This document shows, in pieces, positions 14,330-16,522 of a stretch of 16,522 bases of DNA (positions within the stretch are counted from its first letter, which is position 1; each line of letters starts with the position of its first letter). A program made the position numbers and the translations under genes. The notes under the pieces are model-generated. The model made no database searches and was not told the origin of the DNA. It saw nothing but the letters and a program-made list of their open reading frames with translations. The stretch lies in contig CAZEOK010000071.1 in NCBI GenBank assembly GCA_964513745.1, forward strand, positions 1 to 16,522. The letters run 5' to 3'. The DNA is from DATDCY01 sp964513745. Lineage in GTDB: Bacteria; JAUVQV01; DATDCY01.

Positions 14330-15309
14330 TGAACGGCGCTGCACCCCGGATTCGTCGCGTAATCTCGGCGACGGTCAGGTTGGCCGTCACCGCCGCCCTT
14401 CTCGCATGGTTGCTCACCCGGGTCAACATCGAGGGGATCGGCGCCGCTCTCGCGGGAGCGGGCATTGGCTGGGTCGGCGCCGCATTTGCGCTGCACTTCG
14501 TCGGGCTTGTTATCAGCGCCGTGCGCTGGCGGCTGTTGTTGCGCGCGCAGGGTTCCGACGTTTCCCTCTGGTTTCTCGCAGAGTCGCTGCTCGTCGGGAT
14601 CTTCTTCAACAATTTTCTCCCCTCGACGGTCGGTGGCGACCTGATGCGCGCCCGGGACACCGCGTTGCACGCAGGTTCAGGCACCGGGGCTTTCACGGTC
14701 GTTCTGGTGGAGCGGGCAAGCGGGATACTCGTCCTCGGCTTTTTCGCTTTGGCTGCACCGCTGGCGGGCGCTCTTGGGAACGGCAGGGCCGCGTCGTCTG
14801 CGCTGTTCGCGACTGTTGCGCTGCTGGCCGGCTTTACGGGCCTGGTCGTGCTGCTGCGCCCCCAGCCACTCGCGGCGTTGCGCCGTGCCGTCGAAGCCCG
14901 CGCCGGCTCGGCCGATGCCGCGCTCGCCAAGGCGTTGGCGAGCGCCGATCGCCTGCTGCTCACCCTTGAAGCGCTTGCCCGCGCACCCGGCACACTGCGC
15001 ACGACATTCCTGCTCGCCGTGCTGTTGCAGGCAAACGTGATCCTTCACTTCTGGTGCGTTGGGAAAGCCCTCGGCCTGGGTGTCGAGCCCGGCGCGCTCC
15101 TGCTCGTGGTCCCGGTGGCGACGGTGCTGTTGCTGCTGCCGGTGTCGATCAATGGCATCGGTGCGCGTGAGGCTGTGTTCGCTTTTCTCCTTTCCCGGTA
15201 CGGTGTTCCCCTGGCCCCGGCGCTTGCTTTCTCCTGGATAGCCTACGGCACGGTTCTCGGGCAAGGGGTGCTCGGCGGCCTGCTCTACGCGGTGCGGCGA
15301 AAATCCTGA
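14329..15309 (+). CDS. LPG-synthase/AglD-type integral membrane protein (flippase-like, UPF0104)
   Basis: The 326-residue protein is polytopic, with about seven to nine hydrophobic segments (for example residues 14-30, 45-65, 80-95, 122-148, 158-176, 225-245, 255-272 and 295-322). Motifs of the lysylphosphatidylglycerol-synthase TM / AglD family are visible: VRWRLLLRAQG, FFNNFLPSTVGGDLMRA, VLVERASG and PVSINGIGAREA. Relatives include the flippase domain of MprF; stand-alone members probably move or modify lipid-linked molecules, with substrate unknown. ATG 14329 is chosen because the first membrane helix follows at once, although its A is the last base of tRNA-Gln and no Shine-Dalgarno is nearby (the T-arm GGAGG is over 20 bases away). 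TTG 14380 is a poor alternative that would cut into the first helix. Confidence 0.85.
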   Translation: MNGAAPRIRRVISATVRLAVTAALLAWLLTRVNIEGIGAALAGAGIGWVGAAFALHFVGLVISAVRWRLLLRAQGSDVSLWFLAESLLVGIFFNNFLPSTVGGDLMRARDTALHAGSGTGAFTVVLVERASGILVLGFFALAAPLAGALGNGRAASSALFATVALLAGFTGLVVLLRPQPLAALRRAVEARAGSADAALAKALASADRLLLTLEALARAPGTLRTTFLLAVLLQANVILHFWCVGKALGLGVEPGALLLVVPVATVLLLLPVSINGIGAREAVFAFLLSRYGVPLAPALAFSWIAYGTVLGQGVLGGLLYAVRRKS

Positions 15310-15515
15310 GCCGCGTCGCGTGTCATTGCATCGGCGTCAGGACCCCGCAGCCCGCACGGGAAAGGCTTACCGACGAAGTGCCCGCCTCGAGGCTCGGTGG
15401 ACGGCTCTTAAGCATTTTCCGTACCACAGCGCGGCATGGAAGTTGACAAGACGCCGACCGGCGGAGATAATCCTATCCACACTATGGGCATCAAAGACGC
15501 AGGTCGGCAGACGCC
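15310..15515 (+). other. intergenic region before pyrG
   Basis: This is the longest non-coding stretch of the window (206 bases). It has no convincing open frame, no clear rho-independent terminator after the flippase gene, and no recognised riboswitch. It contains the pyrG promoter in its last third, a self-complementary 10-mer GCCTCGAGGC (15384-15393) and a predicted leader of about 38 bases. The leader lacks a G-run start of the kind used for reiterative-transcription control of pyrG in Firmicutes. Confidence 0.6.
15443..15471 (+). promoter_or_regulatory. sigma70 promoter of pyrG
   Basis: A perfect TTGACA -35 (15443-15448), a 17-base spacer and GATAAT -10 (15466-15471, 5/6 match) make the best promoter in the window. 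The predicted start is near 15478, about 38 bases before the pyrG ATG. The spacer contains an inverted repeat CGCCG-AC-CGGCG (15452-15463), which could be an operator but may be chance in GC-rich DNA. The promoter opens a new transcription unit. Confidence 0.75.
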
Positions 15516-16522
15516 ATGAAACCCAAGTACATCTTCGTCACGGGCGGCGTGCTCTCCTCCCTCGGCAAAGGGCTTGCTTCGGCCTCCATCGGCGCCCTGC
15601 TCGAGGCCCGCGGCCTCTCCGTGACGCTCCAGAAGTTCGATCCCTACATCAACATCGACCCGGGCACGATGAACCCGATCCAGCACGGCGAGGTCTTCGT
15701 CACCGACGACGGCGCCGAGACCGACCTCGACCTCGGTCACTACGAGCGCTTCACGCACGCTCGGCTCGGCCGCGACAACAATTTCACGACCGGCCAGATC
15801 TACTATTCGGTCATCACCAAGGAACGTCGGGGCGATTACCTCGGCGGGACGGTCCAGATCATCCCGCACATCACCGACGAGATCATGGCCGATTTCCGCA
15901 AGGTCACCGAGGTCGACGTGGTCATCGTCGAGATCGGCGGCACCGTCGGCGACATCGAGAGCCAGCCCTTCCTCGAGGCGATCCGTCAGTTCATGTGGGA
16001 GGTCGGCCCGGAGAACGCCATCTCGATCCACCTGACGCTCGTGCCGCACCTCGGCATGGCCGGCGAACTCAAGACCAAGCCGACGCAGCACAGCGTGAAG
16101 ATGCTGCGCGAGATCGGCATCCAGCCGAACATCATCTTCTGCCGCACCGACCGCTACCTCTCCCCGGAAATCAAGGCGAAGATCGCGCTCTTCTGTAACG
16201 TGACCCCGGACGCGGTGGTGACCGGCAAGGACGTCGACACGATCTACGAAGTGCCCCTCGTCCTGCACCAGGAAGGGATCGACGAGAAGATCACCAAGCT
16301 GCTGAACATCTGGACGCGGCGTCCGGACCTTTCCGTTTGGGAAGAGATCGTCCGGCGCATCTATCAGCCGAAAGCCGAGGTCGAGATCGCGCTGGTCGGC
16401 AAATACATCGTGCTCAAGGAAGCGTACAAGAGCCTCACGGAGGCTTTCATCCACGGCGGCGTGGCCAACGAGACCCGGGTCAACCTGCGTTGGGTTGACG
16501 CCGAGACCCTCGAGAAAGAGGG
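15516..16522 (+). CDS. pyrG: CTP synthase, N-terminal part (cut by right edge)
   Basis: PyrG converts UTP to CTP with ATP and glutamine. The window holds 335 codons of an expected ~540. The whole amidoligase domain is present: the P-loop-like TGGVLSSLGKG (residues 9-19), KFDPYINIDPGTMNP (40-54), HGEVFVTDDGAETDLDLGHYERF, VEIGGTVGDIES (138-149), and HLGMAGELKTKPTQHSVK (178-195). The glutaminase domain starts with EIALVGKYI (about 290-298) and is cut before its catalytic Cys. ATG 15516 starts the first beta strand directly; its ribosome binding site is weak (AGG at 15501-15503). In delta-proteobacteria pyrG often leads an operon with kdsA and lipopolysaccharide genes, so those may follow beyond the edge. 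Confidence 0.97.
   Translation, partial: MKPKYIFVTGGVLSSLGKGLASASIGALLEARGLSVTLQKFDPYINIDPGTMNPIQHGEVFVTDDGAETDLDLGHYERFTHARLGRDNNFTTGQIYYSVITKERRGDYLGGTVQIIPHITDEIMADFRKVTEVDVVIVEIGGTVGDIESQPFLEAIRQFMWEVGPENAISIHLTLVPHLGMAGELKTKPTQHSVKMLREIGIQPNIIFCRTDRYLSPEIKAKIALFCNVTPDAVVTGKDVDTIYEVPLVLHQEGIDEKITKLLNIWTRRPDLSVWEEIVRRIYQPKAEVEIALVGKYIVLKEAYKSLTEAFIHGGVANETRVNLRWVDAETLEKE

Noticed and set aside
15294..15314. Possible terminator hairpin GCGGC...GCCGC at the flippase stop
   Set aside because: It has only five base pairs, an 11-base loop and no following T-run.
15408..16454. A long - strand open frame and a + strand frame (15320-16198) over the pyrG region
   Set aside because: The third frame gives an unmistakable CTP synthase from 15516 to the edge; the others are out-of-frame shadows.

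Overview
The window is a GC-rich (roughly two thirds G+C by eye) bacterial chromosome segment with every gene on the + strand and almost no spacer DNA. Gene content suggests a Gram-negative, diderm, delta-proteobacterial type organism (Desulfobacterota / Desulfuromonadia-like). The pointers are a type II secretion (T2S) cluster with an M-subtype-b GspM and a secretin, LolB-like and TPR proteins beside ispE, ispE directly abutting a tRNA-Gln, and a separate pyrG promoter. This placement is an inference from gene neighbourhoods, not a sequence match.

Region 1 (1-2190) holds branched-chain and aspartate-family amino acid biosynthesis: the C-terminal half of leuC (cut by the left edge), the small archaeal-type leuD, and asd. 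Genes overlap or nearly touch. leuB, which often sits between leuD and asd, is absent here.

Region 2 (2141-9913) is a T2S cluster entered without a gap from asd: gspI, gspJ and gspK (minor pseudopilins), a long GspL with PilM-like and PilN-like parts, GspM, a GspC-like protein with an HR domain but no PDZ, a secretin GspD predicted to be a lipoprotein, and a translationally coupled Thr-rich lipoprotein of unknown function. Motor ATPase (GspE), platform (GspF), major pseudopilin (GspG) and GspH are not here and must lie elsewhere. A consensus-like sigma70 promoter with an inverted repeat lies in the 73-base gap before gspD.

Region 3 (9939-14275) is an overlapping run of an NDP-sugar epimerase, a 572-residue TPR protein, a LolB-like lipoprotein and ispE (isoprenoid MEP pathway).

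Region 4 (13949-15309) is the most unusual structure. A tRNA-Gln(UUG) gene is wedged between ispE and a flippase-like membrane protein gene. The last 21 bases of ispE, including its stop codon, are the first 21 bases of the tRNA. The A of the encoded CCA end is the A of the next gene's ATG. A near-consensus promoter lies inside ispE about 270 bases upstream of the tRNA.

Region 5 (15310-16522) has a 206-base intergenic stretch with a strong sigma70 promoter, then pyrG (CTP synthase), cut by the right edge after 335 codons.

No insertion sequence, prophage gene, CRISPR array or rRNA was seen. Most of the window is ordinary core-genome content. The candidates for something undescribed are the ispE/tRNA/flippase overlap and the lipoprotein coupled to the lipoprotein secretin.
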